Shown here piece by piece: positions 19,192 to 27,441 of a stretch of 64,000 nucleotides of DNA. The notes under the pieces are model-generated. The model was not told where the DNA came from. It worked only from the letters and a program-made list of their open reading frames with translations, and made no database searches. Numbering within the stretch: position 1 is the stretch's first letter; each line of letters opens with the position of its first letter. Position numbers and translations under genes: made by a program. Source of the stretch: Lachnospiraceae bacterium (lineage in GTDB: Bacteria; Bacillota_A; Clostridia; Lachnospirales; Lachnospiraceae); the NCBI GenBank assembly GCA_017516285.1, contig JAFXDD010000022.1:62001-126000 (forward strand), written 5' to 3'.

Positions 19192-20199
19192 ATGACCATA
19201 TATGACATTTCCGAAAAAGCAGGTGTGTCCATCGCCACCGTATCAAGGGTTCTGAATGGAAGTACCAGTGTCAGTGCCAAGACCAGGCAGAAGGTTTTAG
19301 ACGTTATTGAGCAGTATGGATATACCCCAAATGCTTTTGCCCGTGGCCTGGGCCTGAATACAATGAAGACCATCGGTATTATGTGCGCAGACAGCTCAGA
19401 CCTCTTTTTGGCCAAAGCAATATATTATATTGAGCAAAAGCTTCGTGCCAATGAATATGACAGCATTTTAAGCTGTACCGGTTATGAGCACAAAAATAAG
19501 GCAGCATCCATGAACCTTTTGCTCAACAAGAAAGTCGACGCCATTATCATGGTGGGTTCAAACTTTATTTATGAGGATGCTGAAAGCAATAAATACATTG
19601 CTGACGCCGCTTCCCAGGTACCGGTCATGCTGCTCAATGCCTATGTGGATATACCAAATGTATATTCCATCGTTTCGGACGATTTTACATCCATGTATGA
19701 GGCTACCGGGTATATGCTGGACACAGGAGTCACCGACCCCATATACTTTTATGATTCTATTTCTTACAGTGGCCAAAAAAAGCTGGCCGGCTTTAAAGCC
19801 GCCATGGAAGCAGGTAAGTATTTAAATGCGCCTGAACGGATGCAGTTTTTTTCCGGCTCCCATGAAGATATCCCTGCAATGACTGCTCAGCTACACCTTA
19901 TCCGTGGGAATGGGGTTACCTTTCATGGAGTAATAGCCTCCAATGATACCCTTGCTTTAGCCGCTGTCAAGTATGCCAGAGAAGCCGGCTTAAAAATTCC
20001 TGAAGATTTGTCAATTATCGGTTATAATAATTCTATGCTGACCCAGTGCTGCATTCCGGAATTAACTTCCATTGACAATACGCTGGAGGTTCTGTGTGAG
20101 CATCTGATTATGACGCTCATGGAGGTATTTAACGGCAAAGAAATGCCGAAAAAGGCCGTTTTTTCAGGTGAACTGGTTAAACGAAGCACTACGCTTTAA
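19192..20199 (+). CDS. LacI-family regulator of hexuronate genes
   Basis: Start set at ATG 19192, eight bases after GGAGG; an upstream in-frame TTG is within the RBS region. 335 residues. The N-terminal helix-turn-helix and hinge read IYDISEKAGVSIATVSRVLN. The rest is a periplasmic-binding-protein-like effector domain. By position it should repress uxaBA through the 19030-19049 palindrome and respond to a hexuronate or an intermediate. The effector cannot be read from sequence. Many bacteria use a GntR-type ExuR/UxuR here; a LacI-type regulator is the solution in this genome. uxaC begins 25 bases downstream, so both share the promoter at 19117. Confidence 0.9.
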   Translation: MTIYDISEKAGVSIATVSRVLNGSTSVSAKTRQKVLDVIEQYGYTPNAFARGLGLNTMKTIGIMCADSSDLFLAKAIYYIEQKLRANEYDSILSCTGYEHKNKAASMNLLLNKKVDAIIMVGSNFIYEDAESNKYIADAASQVPVMLLNAYVDIPNVYSIVSDDFTSMYEATGYMLDTGVTDPIYFYDSISYSGQKKLAGFKAAMEAGKYLNAPERMQFFSGSHEDIPAMTAQLHLIRGNGVTFHGVIASNDTLALAAVKYAREAGLKIPEDLSIIGYNNSMLTQCCIPELTSIDNTLEVLCEHLIMTLMEVFNGKEMPKKAVFSGELVKRSTTL

Positions 20200-20224
20200 A
20201 TATTTTAAGTTTTGGAGGAATAAC

Positions 20225-21634
20225 ATGAAAAAATTTATGGATGCGGATTTCTTATTAGAAACCGACACAGCCAAAGCTCTGTACCACAACTTTGCAGAGA
20301 AAACCCCTGTTTTAGACTATCACTGTCATATCAATCCAAAGGAAATTGCCTTAGACCGCAAGTTTGAGAATATCACTCAAGTGTGGCTGGGCGGTGACCA
20401 CTACAAGTGGCGCTTTATGCGTTCCTGCGGTGTCGATGAGAAATATATTACAGGTGATGCAAGCGATAAAGAGAAATTTTTCAAATGGGCTGAATGTGTG
20501 GGCAAGGCAATCGGTAACCCACTGTTCCACTGGTCTCACTTAGAGCTTCAGAGATACTTTGATTATCATGGTGTTTTAAGTGCCAAGACCGCTGAAGAGG
20601 TTTGGAATTTATGTAATGCCAAGCTGCAGGAAGACTCCATGAGTGTTCGTAACCTCATCCGTCAGTCCAACGTTACCTTAATCTGCACCACCGATGACCC
20701 TATTGACACGCTGGAATGGCATCAGCAAATCGCAGCTGACGATACCTTTGACGTGAAGGTATTACCTGCATGGAGACCTGACAAGGCCATGAACATCGAA
20801 AAGCCGGAATATTTAGATTACCTGGCTAAGTTAGCTGATGTAAGCGGTATTGCAATCAACTCCTTTGCGGACTTAAAGGCTGCTTTAGTAAACAGAATGG
20901 CATACTTTGATGCACAGGGCTGCAACGTTTCCGACCACGCATTAGAGTACGTAATGTATGCTCCTGCTTCAGATGAAGAAATCGAAGCAATCTTTGCAAA
21001 GAGAATGGCAGGCGGCAAGGTTACCCGTGAGGAAGAATTACAATTCAAGACCGCATTCATGCTGTTTGTAGGCCGTGAATATAATCGTTTAGACTGGGCT
21101 ATGCAGTTACACTATGGATGCAAGCGTGACAACAATGAATTACAATACAAGGCACTTGGCCCTGACACCGGCTATGACTGTATCAACAACTATGCACCAA
21201 GCGCACAGATGGCAGACTTCTTAAATGCGCTTATCAAGACAGACGAGCTTCCTAGAACCGTTATCTACTCCTTGAATCCAAACGACAACGCAGCAATCGG
21301 TACCATCCTCGGCTGCTTCCAGGATTCTACTGCTGTTGCCAAGATTCAGCAAGGTAGCGCATGGTGGTTTAATGACCACAAGACCGGTATGCAGGATCAA
21401 ATGATTTCCCTTGCAAACCTGGGTAATTTAAGCGGCTTTGTTGGTATGCTTACCGACTCCCGCAGCTTCCTGTCCTACACCAGACATGAATACTTCCGTC
21501 GTATCCTTTGCAACTTAGTGGGCAACTGGGTAGAAAACGGCGAATATCCTGATGATATGGATTTATTAGAGGAAATTATTACAGGTATTTCTTACAATAA
21601 TGCCAAGAGATACTTTAAATTTCCTTTAGCATAA
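20225..21634 (+). CDS. uxaC: Glucuronate/galacturonate (uronate) isomerase
   Basis: Start set at ATG 20225, with GGAGGA six bases upstream. The 469-residue protein matches UxaC: the N-terminal LDYHCHINPKEI carries the amidohydrolase-fold HxH, and a C-terminal LTDSRSFLSYTRHEYFRR segment carries conserved Arg and His residues. It isomerises D-galacturonate to tagaturonate and D-glucuronate to fructuronate. With uxaB and uxaA next door, the galacturonate route to 2-keto-3-deoxygluconate is complete. The KDG kinase, aldolase and transporter are not in this window. Confidence 0.96.
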   Translation: MKKFMDADFLLETDTAKALYHNFAEKTPVLDYHCHINPKEIALDRKFENITQVWLGGDHYKWRFMRSCGVDEKYITGDASDKEKFFKWAECVGKAIGNPLFHWSHLELQRYFDYHGVLSAKTAEEVWNLCNAKLQEDSMSVRNLIRQSNVTLICTTDDPIDTLEWHQQIAADDTFDVKVLPAWRPDKAMNIEKPEYLDYLAKLADVSGIAINSFADLKAALVNRMAYFDAQGCNVSDHALEYVMYAPASDEEIEAIFAKRMAGGKVTREEELQFKTAFMLFVGREYNRLDWAMQLHYGCKRDNNELQYKALGPDTGYDCINNYAPSAQMADFLNALIKTDELPRTVIYSLNPNDNAAIGTILGCFQDSTAVAKIQQGSAWWFNDHKTGMQDQMISLANLGNLSGFVGMLTDSRSFLSYTRHEYFRRILCNLVGNWVENGEYPDDMDLLEEIITGISYNNAKRYFKFPLA

Positions 21635-21647
21635 TATCATTTTCTTG

Positions 21648-21676
21648 AGCCTGCTCCATATGGGGCGGGCTTTTTA
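21648..21676 (+). terminator. uxaC terminator
   Basis: A GCCTGCTCC stem pairs with GGGGCGGGC (with G-U pairs) around ATAT, followed by five Ts. Confidence 0.8.
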
Positions 21677-21752
21677 TTTACTCTAATGAATTATTTTTCA
21701 GCATCTCCTTTTCTTCCTTTTTCGACAATTATCTGACATTTTCAGTCAATTT

Positions 21753-21778
21753 AAAAAGCCCCACAAACAGGGCTTTTT
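21753..21778. terminator. Second hairpin, likely the trxB terminator
   Basis: AAAAAGCCC pairs with GGGCTTTTT across an eight-base loop. It is symmetric and so can act for either strand. It lies 290 bases beyond the trxB stop, with the DnaA-box cluster between. Confidence 0.65.
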
Positions 21779-21793
21779 GGTATCTTATGGTAA

Positions 21794-21947
21794 TTTTCCA
21801 CAAAACATCTGTTCTTGCCAAAATTTTGTTGTCACTTCGAAAACCTGCACAATTCAATGTGGATAATGTGGATAATTTTGTGTATAAATCAAATTTGCTT
21901 AAATTTAGCCACTTTTTGATGTGGATAACTTTCTAAAATGCGGATAA
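21794..21947. promoter_or_regulatory. DnaA-box-like cluster in an AT-rich gap
   Basis: Within 154 bases lie three exact TGTGGATAA boxes (21858-21866, 21867-21875, 21920-21928) and two single-mismatch boxes, TGTGTATAA at 21879 and TGCGGATAA at 21939. One opposite-strand TTTTCCACA is at 21794. Five face the same way. The consensus TTATCCACA is established for DnaA. The gap 21780-22068 holds no gene. It may titrate DnaA or regulate neighbours; nothing nearby suggests a chromosomal origin. Confidence 0.6.
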
Positions 21948-22068
21948 CTCAACTTTTCTACAAAATTTGTTTGGAAATTTTTTGCAACTAAAATTTCATC
22001 AATTTTGTTAATTTTGTCAATTGCCAAGATTTTCCTTCAGTTTTTGTCGATTTTTCCAAATTCTGTTT

Positions 22069-23091
22069 TCAGACAACTCGAAAAGTTGTGTGCATATTAC
22101 ACTCGCCCTTCTTAATGTACTCTGTTGCGGCTGTCACTGCGTTGGCTCCATCCGCCACCGCCGTAATAATTTGCCGAAGCTGCTTGGTACGGATATCGCC
22201 GGCCACATAAAATCCAGGCAAACTGGTTTCTCCCATCTCACCTGCAACGATATATCCTTGCGCATCCATATCCACAAGACCCTCTGCCAGCTTTGTACTC
22301 GGTGTGGTACCAATGGCCACGAACACACCATCCACCTTTAACGTATTCTCATCCTCTGTCTTCACATTCTTAATACGAATTCCTTCCACATATTCCTGAC
22401 CCACAATTTCTAACGGAATATGATTCCAGATAATTTCCACATTTGGCAGCTTCTTTACCTGTTCCTCCAATAACACCCCTGCACGCAAAGCATCCCTGCG
22501 GTGAACTATATATACCTTTTCGCAAATACCTGCCAGATAAATAGCATCCTCTACTGCCTGATAACTGCCCCCTACTACAGCGGTTACCTTTCCTCTGTAA
22601 AACGCACCATCACAGGTAGCGCAGTAACCCACACCACGTCCCAGAAACTTCTCCTCACCGGGAACCTCCAGCTTACGATTGACTGCACCGGTAGCCAGGA
22701 GGACGGCCTTACAGAAAATCTGTCCTTCTGATGTATGAAGTATAAAATGCCTCTGAATGTCTTTTGCTTCATCATTCGTTCCACATGCTTTCGGTTCTTC
22801 TGCCATGTCAGAGCCTGTCACTATTTCAATCTTCTCTACAGAAGCGGACTGCACCGCCACCCCCAGCTTCTCCACATGCTCCTTAAACTTCATACCCATA
22901 TCGAAACCATTACTGCCCGGCAATCCCAGATAATTATCCACCTCATAGGTAGTAAGCACCTGACCGCCGGCCATATAGTTACTCTCTAACACCACCAAAT
23001 CAAGCCCCGCCCTGGCACCATACAGTGCAGCAGACAATCCGGCCGGCCCCGCTCCGATAATCACTAAATCTCTCATATCATTTTTCTGCAT
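22069..23091 (-). CDS. trxB: Thioredoxin reductase
   Basis: Start assigned to ATG 23091 following GGAGGACG; the longer TTG start would overlap that RBS. 340 residues. The FAD-binding motif GAGPAGLSAALYGARAG is at the N-terminus, the redox-active CATC near residue 150, and a second nucleotide-binding stretch GGSYQAVEDAIYLA follows. A GDIRTKQLRQI segment near the C-terminus binds FAD. It reduces thioredoxin with NADPH. The NADPH motif has GGSYQA where GGGNSA is usual, a mild deviation. Single gene. Confidence 0.95.
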   Translation of the reverse strand: MQKNDMRDLVIIGAGPAGLSAALYGARAGLDLVVLESNYMAGGQVLTTYEVDNYLGLPGSNGFDMGMKFKEHVEKLGVAVQSASVEKIEIVTGSDMAEEPKACGTNDEAKDIQRHFILHTSEGQIFCKAVLLATGAVNRKLEVPGEEKFLGRGVGYCATCDGAFYRGKVTAVVGGSYQAVEDAIYLAGICEKVYIVHRRDALRAGVLLEEQVKKLPNVEIIWNHIPLEIVGQEYVEGIRIKNVKTEDENTLKVDGVFVAIGTTPSTKLAEGLVDMDAQGYIVAGEMGETSLPGFYVAGDIRTKQLRQIITAVADGANAVTAATEYIKKGECNMHTTFRVV

Positions 23092-23159
23092 ATCGTCCTC
23101 CAATCCGCCAAGTAATATAACCCTCCATTTGTATCCTTAATCAAAATTTATTTAAAAAC

Positions 23160-23188
23160 TTGCTATTTTTTGTTAATATTATTATACT
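23160..23188 (+). promoter_or_regulatory. Promoter of the SDR gene
   Basis: TTGCTA, 17-base spacer, TATACT, 53 bases before ATG 23242 in a very AT-rich stretch. Confidence 0.65.
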
Positions 23189-23241
23189 ATATTTATGCAA
23201 AAATTAACAGTAACTTTATCACAAAGCAAAAGGAAACTCTT

Positions 23242-23961
23242 ATGACCAAAAATGTTTTTATCACAGGCGCCTCCCGTGGTATCGGCAAAGCTATAGCACA
23301 TGTATTTGCCAAGGAAGGCTTTCATTTATATTTAGTATGCAAGAACAACCTTTCCTCTATGCAGGAGTACACAACTTCTCTATGCCATAAATACGGCATT
23401 GAGGCTTATTGCTATGCAATTGATTTGGCAGACACTGCTGCTTATGAATGTTTCCTTGATACACTGCCTGAAATGGACGTCATTATTAATAATGCAGGAA
23501 TTTCCCATGTAGGCCTACTGACAGATATGTCACTTTCTCAATGGAATGAAATTATAAACATCAACCTGACCAGTACCTTCCTCACATGCCAAAAGCTGCT
23601 CCCGTCCATGATTAGGAAGAAATCAGGCCATATCATTAATATATCATCCGTGTGGGGAAACGTAGGCGCCTCTATGGAAGTAGCATATTCTACTACCAAA
23701 GGCGGTATGAATAGCTTTACCAAGGCACTGGCCAAAGAAATGGCTCCCTGCCACATTCAGGTCAATGCCATTGCCTGCGGCCTTATCGATACCGATATGA
23801 ACGCCTGCTTCTCTGACGAAGAACTAGCAGCTGTTATTGAAGAAATTCCGGCCGACCGCATGGGACGCCCGGAGGAAGTAGCCGCGCTTTGTCTGCAGCT
23901 GGTACACGCTCCGGAGTATTTGACCGGGCAAGTAATAAATCTGGATGGAGGGTGGATTTAA
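23242..23961 (+). CDS. SDR-family oxidoreductase, FabG-like
   Basis: Start set at ATG 23242 with AAGGAAA upstream. 239 residues, normal for classical short-chain dehydrogenases. The cofactor motif TGASRGIG is at residues 8-15, then NNAG, a catalytic Ser in NISSVWG, and YSTTK with the Tyr-x-x-x-Lys pair. The C-terminus GQVINLDGGW is typical of FabG-type 3-oxoacyl-ACP reductases. With no fatty-acid genes nearby the true substrate is open. Monocistronic. Confidence 0.88.
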   Translation: MTKNVFITGASRGIGKAIAHVFAKEGFHLYLVCKNNLSSMQEYTTSLCHKYGIEAYCYAIDLADTAAYECFLDTLPEMDVIINNAGISHVGLLTDMSLSQWNEIININLTSTFLTCQKLLPSMIRKKSGHIINISSVWGNVGASMEVAYSTTKGGMNSFTKALAKEMAPCHIQVNAIACGLIDTDMNACFSDEELAAVIEEIPADRMGRPEEVAALCLQLVHAPEYLTGQVINLDGGWI

Positions 23962-23988
23962 ACAATTTTATCTGCTTCCAGTAATAAT

Positions 23989-24797
23989 CTATTTATTACC
24001 GGATGAATTATTGCGACATTTTCTCCCATGCCCATTCTCGGTAAATAAAATAACTTCCACGTCTGCCTTTTTCTGCGATAAGAGCTGTAACGTCTTTGTG
24101 TTCATATAATCATCTACTACATAAATGCTGGCATTTGCTTGCTGGTAAATATCTATGTATACCGCATCGGCTTCAAACTTCTGCCCTTTATATATAACAA
24201 AATTCTTAAAATCCTTCTCTGATACAAAGTTCTCATTAAGTAAATCTATACGCTTTTGGATATTATGAACATCCTGCTCCGTTTTTTTGTCTATCAGACA
24301 GGCTCGCCACTTGTACGGATGTGTCAGATACCTTTGCAGTAACAAGACACATTTCCGACTGTGTCACAAACTGCTGATTCTGTTTTATGTAATGCCGCAT
24401 TTCACGAAAGGCACGCATAATAAATATGCTTTGCTGCTCTGCAAGTTCTCCTCGAAGGACAGTTGCAAGCATGTATATGCCTTGTTCAGTAAAAGCGTAG
24501 GGCAATTTTCTCCTGCCCCCCCCCAACTTGAAGTCACAATTTGTGACTTCAAGTCATTCAAAACATCCCCAATTTTTGAAGTCGCAAATTGCGACTTCAA
24601 GTTCCCCATCTCCTCAACTGAAACATAAAATCTTCCGGAAACCTTGCAATATTACGCTTTACCTGTTGATTTAATGCTTTTACTTCATACCCATAAATCT
24701 CTGCCAAATCATAATCCAGCATCACCTGCTGCCCTCTTATAACATAAACCCGATTATATATATTATCTACACACATCAATTCTGCTTGTTCTTCCAT
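23989..24797 (-). pseudogene. ORF6N-domain (KilA-N-like) gene with three frameshifts
   Basis: Four successive frames reconstruct one gene. 24797-24597 encodes the ORF6N N-terminus ([27 protein letters not shown]). The next frame carries [11 protein letters not shown] and a repeated LKSQxxTS element. At a run of nine Gs (24516-24524) the frame changes again, to RRKLPYAFTEQGIYML. Near 24295 an A-run shift leads to TEQDVHNIQKRIDLLNE and a tail that ends abruptly. ORF6N proteins are DNA-binding, antirepressor-like proteins of phages and chromosomes. The first and third shifts argue for decay, whatever the G run does. The last homologous-looking residues seem truncated. Confidence 0.75.
24527..24600. 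repeat. Two perfect palindromes inside the ORF6N gene
   Basis: 24527-24553 and 24576-24600 are perfect palindromes (27 and 25 bases including a one-base centre), nearly identical to each other (TTGAAGTCACAA versus TTGAAGTCGCAA arms). In the minus frame each encodes part of an LKSQ-x-x-TS unit, so the repeat is protein-coding in the ancestor. Confidence 0.85.
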
Positions 24798-24967
24798 AGC
24801 TTACCTCCACTTTCTAATACTATTTTATCATGCATATAGTTTGTAAACAATTGTCGTCACTAGCGGTTCCACTTGCTTTTTATAGTTTTTCGTCTGAAAC
24901 AGGCATATTGCAGCTTAGAATCTTGTATGATGAGAACGATATATCGTCCTTTTTTTCATAAAATTTT

Positions 24968-24996
24968 CGCCGTACCCACATTACGCAGGTACGGCG
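24968..24996 (-). terminator. Hairpin at the end of the LysR remnant
   Basis: CGCCGTACC pairs with GGTACGGCG across an 11-base loop. On the minus strand it is followed by AAAATTTT. The LysR-remnant stop codon lies in the loop, so the frame runs into an old terminator. Confidence 0.7.
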
Positions 24997-25259
24997 TCTT
25001 TGCTTTTTATTAATTTATTATTTGTTATAAAATCATCATGCTCTGCAATTAGGGAAGCGTACCGCACAAATTCGGCACCATCCTTCGTCAGATATACACC
25101 GTTTCCGGAACGCTCAAAAATTTTAATATTTAACTCATGCTCCAAGCTCTTTATACTCAAAGAAAGCGAGGACTGAGCCACAAAGAGCTGCTTGGCGGCC
25201 TCATTAAAGGAACCTGTTTTGGCTATTTTCAGCACATATTTGCATTGTTGTATTGTCAT
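24981..25259 (-). pseudogene. LysR-type regulator, HTH domain only (truncated)
   Basis: From ATG 25259 (GGTGG upstream) the frame gives 92 residues. It contains the whole winged-helix part of a LysR protein (GSFNEAAKQLFVAQSSLSLS, then FERSGNGVYLTKDG), but stops after about 85 conserved residues. The effector domain of about 200 residues is absent. The last codons lie in a terminator hairpin, consistent with an internal deletion that joined the 5' end to the gene's own terminator. A DNA-binding-only protein could still be made, but decay is more likely. Confidence 0.7.
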
Positions 25260-25420
25260 ATATCCACCTTCGTATACGAATTGATTTCTTGGTTCGCTGC
25301 AGCAATAACTCCATTCAATCATGATAATTATAGCATACCCAAATAAGAACGAGGTAATATAAAAATCCTATTACATCTGTTCATAATTACCAATATGGAA
25401 CGTGTATTTTCATGAAAATA

Positions 25421-25452
25421 AAAAGGAATGGCACCTAACTACCACTCCTTTT
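25421..25452 (-). terminator. Terminator of the serine hydrolase gene
   Basis: An 11-base stem (AAAAGGAATGG with CCACTCCTTTT, one mismatch) followed on the minus strand by TTTTTATTTT. Confidence 0.75.
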
Positions 25453-25468
25453 CAAACAAAATAATATT

Positions 25469-26941
25469 TTACTGTAAACGTCCGCAGGCATAGCCCTGAT
25501 ATTCATCCAGGAAAGCCTCTGCGGTTTTCTGCATATAAATGCCGACTTCATTACCCTTGAAGCCGAATTCCATGCTCATGTTGCCGAAGTACTTATCGAT
25601 AATCTGCACCATAATGCGAAGCTTCTGCTCCTCCGGCCAATCGGCACTGGCTGCACAGTCATACATATGACCCGGCTCAGGCACCGTGGCAATCAGGTCT
25701 GAGTAGCCTTCCTGTGGGAACTTGGCAAATTCATTGTGACCAAATCCAAACGGCAAGGTCTTCACGCCCTGAGCGTTTTCATATGTGAGCACACCCTTGT
25801 CACCTTCTAAATCAAAGTGTACGTACTTGATACCCATTGGATTGTCCTCCAACACATAGGTACTGCCGTTCAGCTTGTCAGCAAAAGGACTGTTGGTACT
25901 GTCAGTCAGGCTGAAAAGCTTCAGGTTCTTAATATAGTCAGTGAGCTCCGCATAAGCTTGGTCATTCTCAGGCAGTGCCTCACCCAGCTCGTCTACAATG
26001 TATTCGTAAAGTGTATGATACAAAATTGCACGGGTAGCAGGGGAATGCCCCTGATTATCGGAATTTATAATAAAGATAAAATCCTTCTCCCTGTCACAGA
26101 TAGCAAACTGGTCACCCATACCAACGAAAGCAAAGCCGTCATTCGGTGCCTTCCAAATCTGGTAGCCGTAACCATAAGAATTATAGGCAACTGCTCCGTC
26201 ATGGCCGTTAGAAACCTGCTTCTTGGTTGCATCTAAAAGGTATGCCTCGTTCATATACCTGGTGCCGTCAATCACACCGCCATCCATAACAAAACGTGCA
26301 AATACAAGTAAATCACGTGCCGTACACATGACACCACTGTCACCAAAGGAATGGCCTCCCGGACAGGTCAGACAGTATGCCTTCTCTGAGAAACCGCCCT
26401 TTAACAAAAATCTTTCCTTCATATACTCCAGGAACGGCTTGCCGGTAACCTTCTCAACAATAGCACCCAGCATAAAGGAACCTGGGCTGTCATATTCAAA
26501 GGTGGTGCCGCTGACACGCTTTCCTGCTGTGCGGAAATATACCTCACAGCGGTCATCCGTACCGGAATAAAACCAGTTTACATGACCGGTCTGGCTGGTC
26601 TCCATAGTCAGCATTTCGCGAATAGTCATAACCTGCATCTTTTCATTGACATTTTCATTTATGTACTCCGGAAAATACTTTATAAACTTGTCATCCAGGT
26701 TAAGAAGACCATCTTCCTCGGCAAGTCCTACTGCTACTGCCACAAAGCTCTTGGAAACAGAGTACATTCTATGCTGAAAATCCTTGTGAAACGGAGCATA
26801 GTAAGCTTCTGCAAAAATATCCTTTCCTCTTGCCATCAAAATATTATGCGTGCAGAAATGATACTTTTCTAAGGTCTTCAAAAACTTCAACACCTTCTTT
26901 GATGAAACTCCTGCCTGCTCAGGTGAAACTATACGAAACAT
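25469..26941 (-). CDS. Beta-lactamase-fold serine hydrolase (class C-like)
   Basis: 490 residues, ATG 26941. The penicillin-binding-protein fold is indicated by SVSK (residues 61-64), the SxxK nucleophile motif, and a Tyr-containing EYDSPGS segment near residue 150 in the YxN position. About 330 residues form the hydrolase domain, followed by an extension of about 150 residues ending GYACGRLQ. There is no signal peptide, so it is probably cytoplasmic, as is common for this esterase/peptidase-like group. The substrate is unknown. Single gene with its own terminator. Confidence 0.85.
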   Translation of the reverse strand: MFRIVSPEQAGVSSKKVLKFLKTLEKYHFCTHNILMARGKDIFAEAYYAPFHKDFQHRMYSVSKSFVAVAVGLAEEDGLLNLDDKFIKYFPEYINENVNEKMQVMTIREMLTMETSQTGHVNWFYSGTDDRCEVYFRTAGKRVSGTTFEYDSPGSFMLGAIVEKVTGKPFLEYMKERFLLKGGFSEKAYCLTCPGGHSFGDSGVMCTARDLLVFARFVMDGGVIDGTRYMNEAYLLDATKKQVSNGHDGAVAYNSYGYGYQIWKAPNDGFAFVGMGDQFAICDREKDFIFIINSDNQGHSPATRAILYHTLYEYIVDELGEALPENDQAYAELTDYIKNLKLFSLTDSTNSPFADKLNGSTYVLEDNPMGIKYVHFDLEGDKGVLTYENAQGVKTLPFGFGHNEFAKFPQEGYSDLIATVPEPGHMYDCAASADWPEEQKLRIMVQIIDKYFGNMSMEFGFKGNEVGIYMQKTAEAFLDEYQGYACGRLQ

Positions 26942-27069
26942 TTTAGTACCTCCAAAATTATCCGATACATCCGTGCACCGGTCTACTATTTTTATGCTAT
27001 GGCAAATATATCATTTTTTCATGTAATGTGCAAGATTTAGTTTGCCGTTTTAAGGAAATTCCTTCCATA

Positions 27070-27115
27070 AAAACGACAAAAGCCACCGTCATGCGGTAGC
27101 TCCTTGTCGTTCTTT
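27070..27115 (-). terminator. glgCD-spoVG terminator
   Basis: A long stem: GACAAGGAGCTACCG pairs with CGGTGGCTTTTGTC on the minus strand around CATGA, followed by GTTTTT. It is 16 bases past the spoVG stop. Confidence 0.85.
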
Positions 27116-27130
27116 AAATCCTTATACCTG

Positions 27131-27397
27131 CTACAGTGTTTCCGCTGCAGCTTTTTCATAAGCATCTAAGATTGTGTTCTGCAACATCACTCTGGTCTCA
27201 GAGTTAATTGGATGTGCGGTGTCTCGGTATTCACCATCTGCCCCTTTCTTACTAGGCATAGCAATGAATAAGCCTTTTTCCCCTTCGATGATTTTGATAT
27301 CGTGTACTACAAATACATCATCGATAGTGATAGAGGCAACTGCTCTCATCTTGCTATCTGTGTCTACCTTGCGAACACGTACATCTGTTATTTTCAT
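27131..27397 (-). CDS. spoVG: Septation regulator SpoVG
   Basis: 88 residues, the usual SpoVG length. It starts [12 protein letters not shown] and contains the conserved [11 protein letters not shown] and AMPSKK segments. SpoVG is a small nucleic-acid-binding regulator involved in septation, sporulation and surface-gene control in Firmicutes. It is the third gene after glgC and glgD, 44 bases below glgD, and is followed by a strong terminator, so it is probably co-transcribed with glycogen synthesis genes. A separate promoter in the short gap was not seen. Confidence 0.96.
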   Translation of the reverse strand: MKITDVRVRKVDTDSKMRAVASITIDDVFVVHDIKIIEGEKGLFIAMPSKKGADGEYRDTAHPINSETRVMLQNTILDAYEKAAAETL

Positions 27398-27441
27398 TTC
27401 GCGCTCCTCCTTAGAATGCGTTATTTTGGGTACGAAATTAA

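Noticed and set aside
21794..21947. The DnaA-box cluster as the chromosomal origin
   Set aside because: No dnaA, dnaN, gyrB, rpmH or parAB genes are nearby and flanking genes are metabolic. Boxes alone do not make an origin.
23978..24002. Terminator after the SDR gene
   Set aside because: A CC-GTAATAA/TTATTAC-GG hairpin exists but has no T run, so I did not annotate it.
24931..24957. Terminator at ACGATATATCGT followed by Ts
   Set aside because: The stem is very AT-rich and short, and no plus-strand gene ends nearby; left unassigned.
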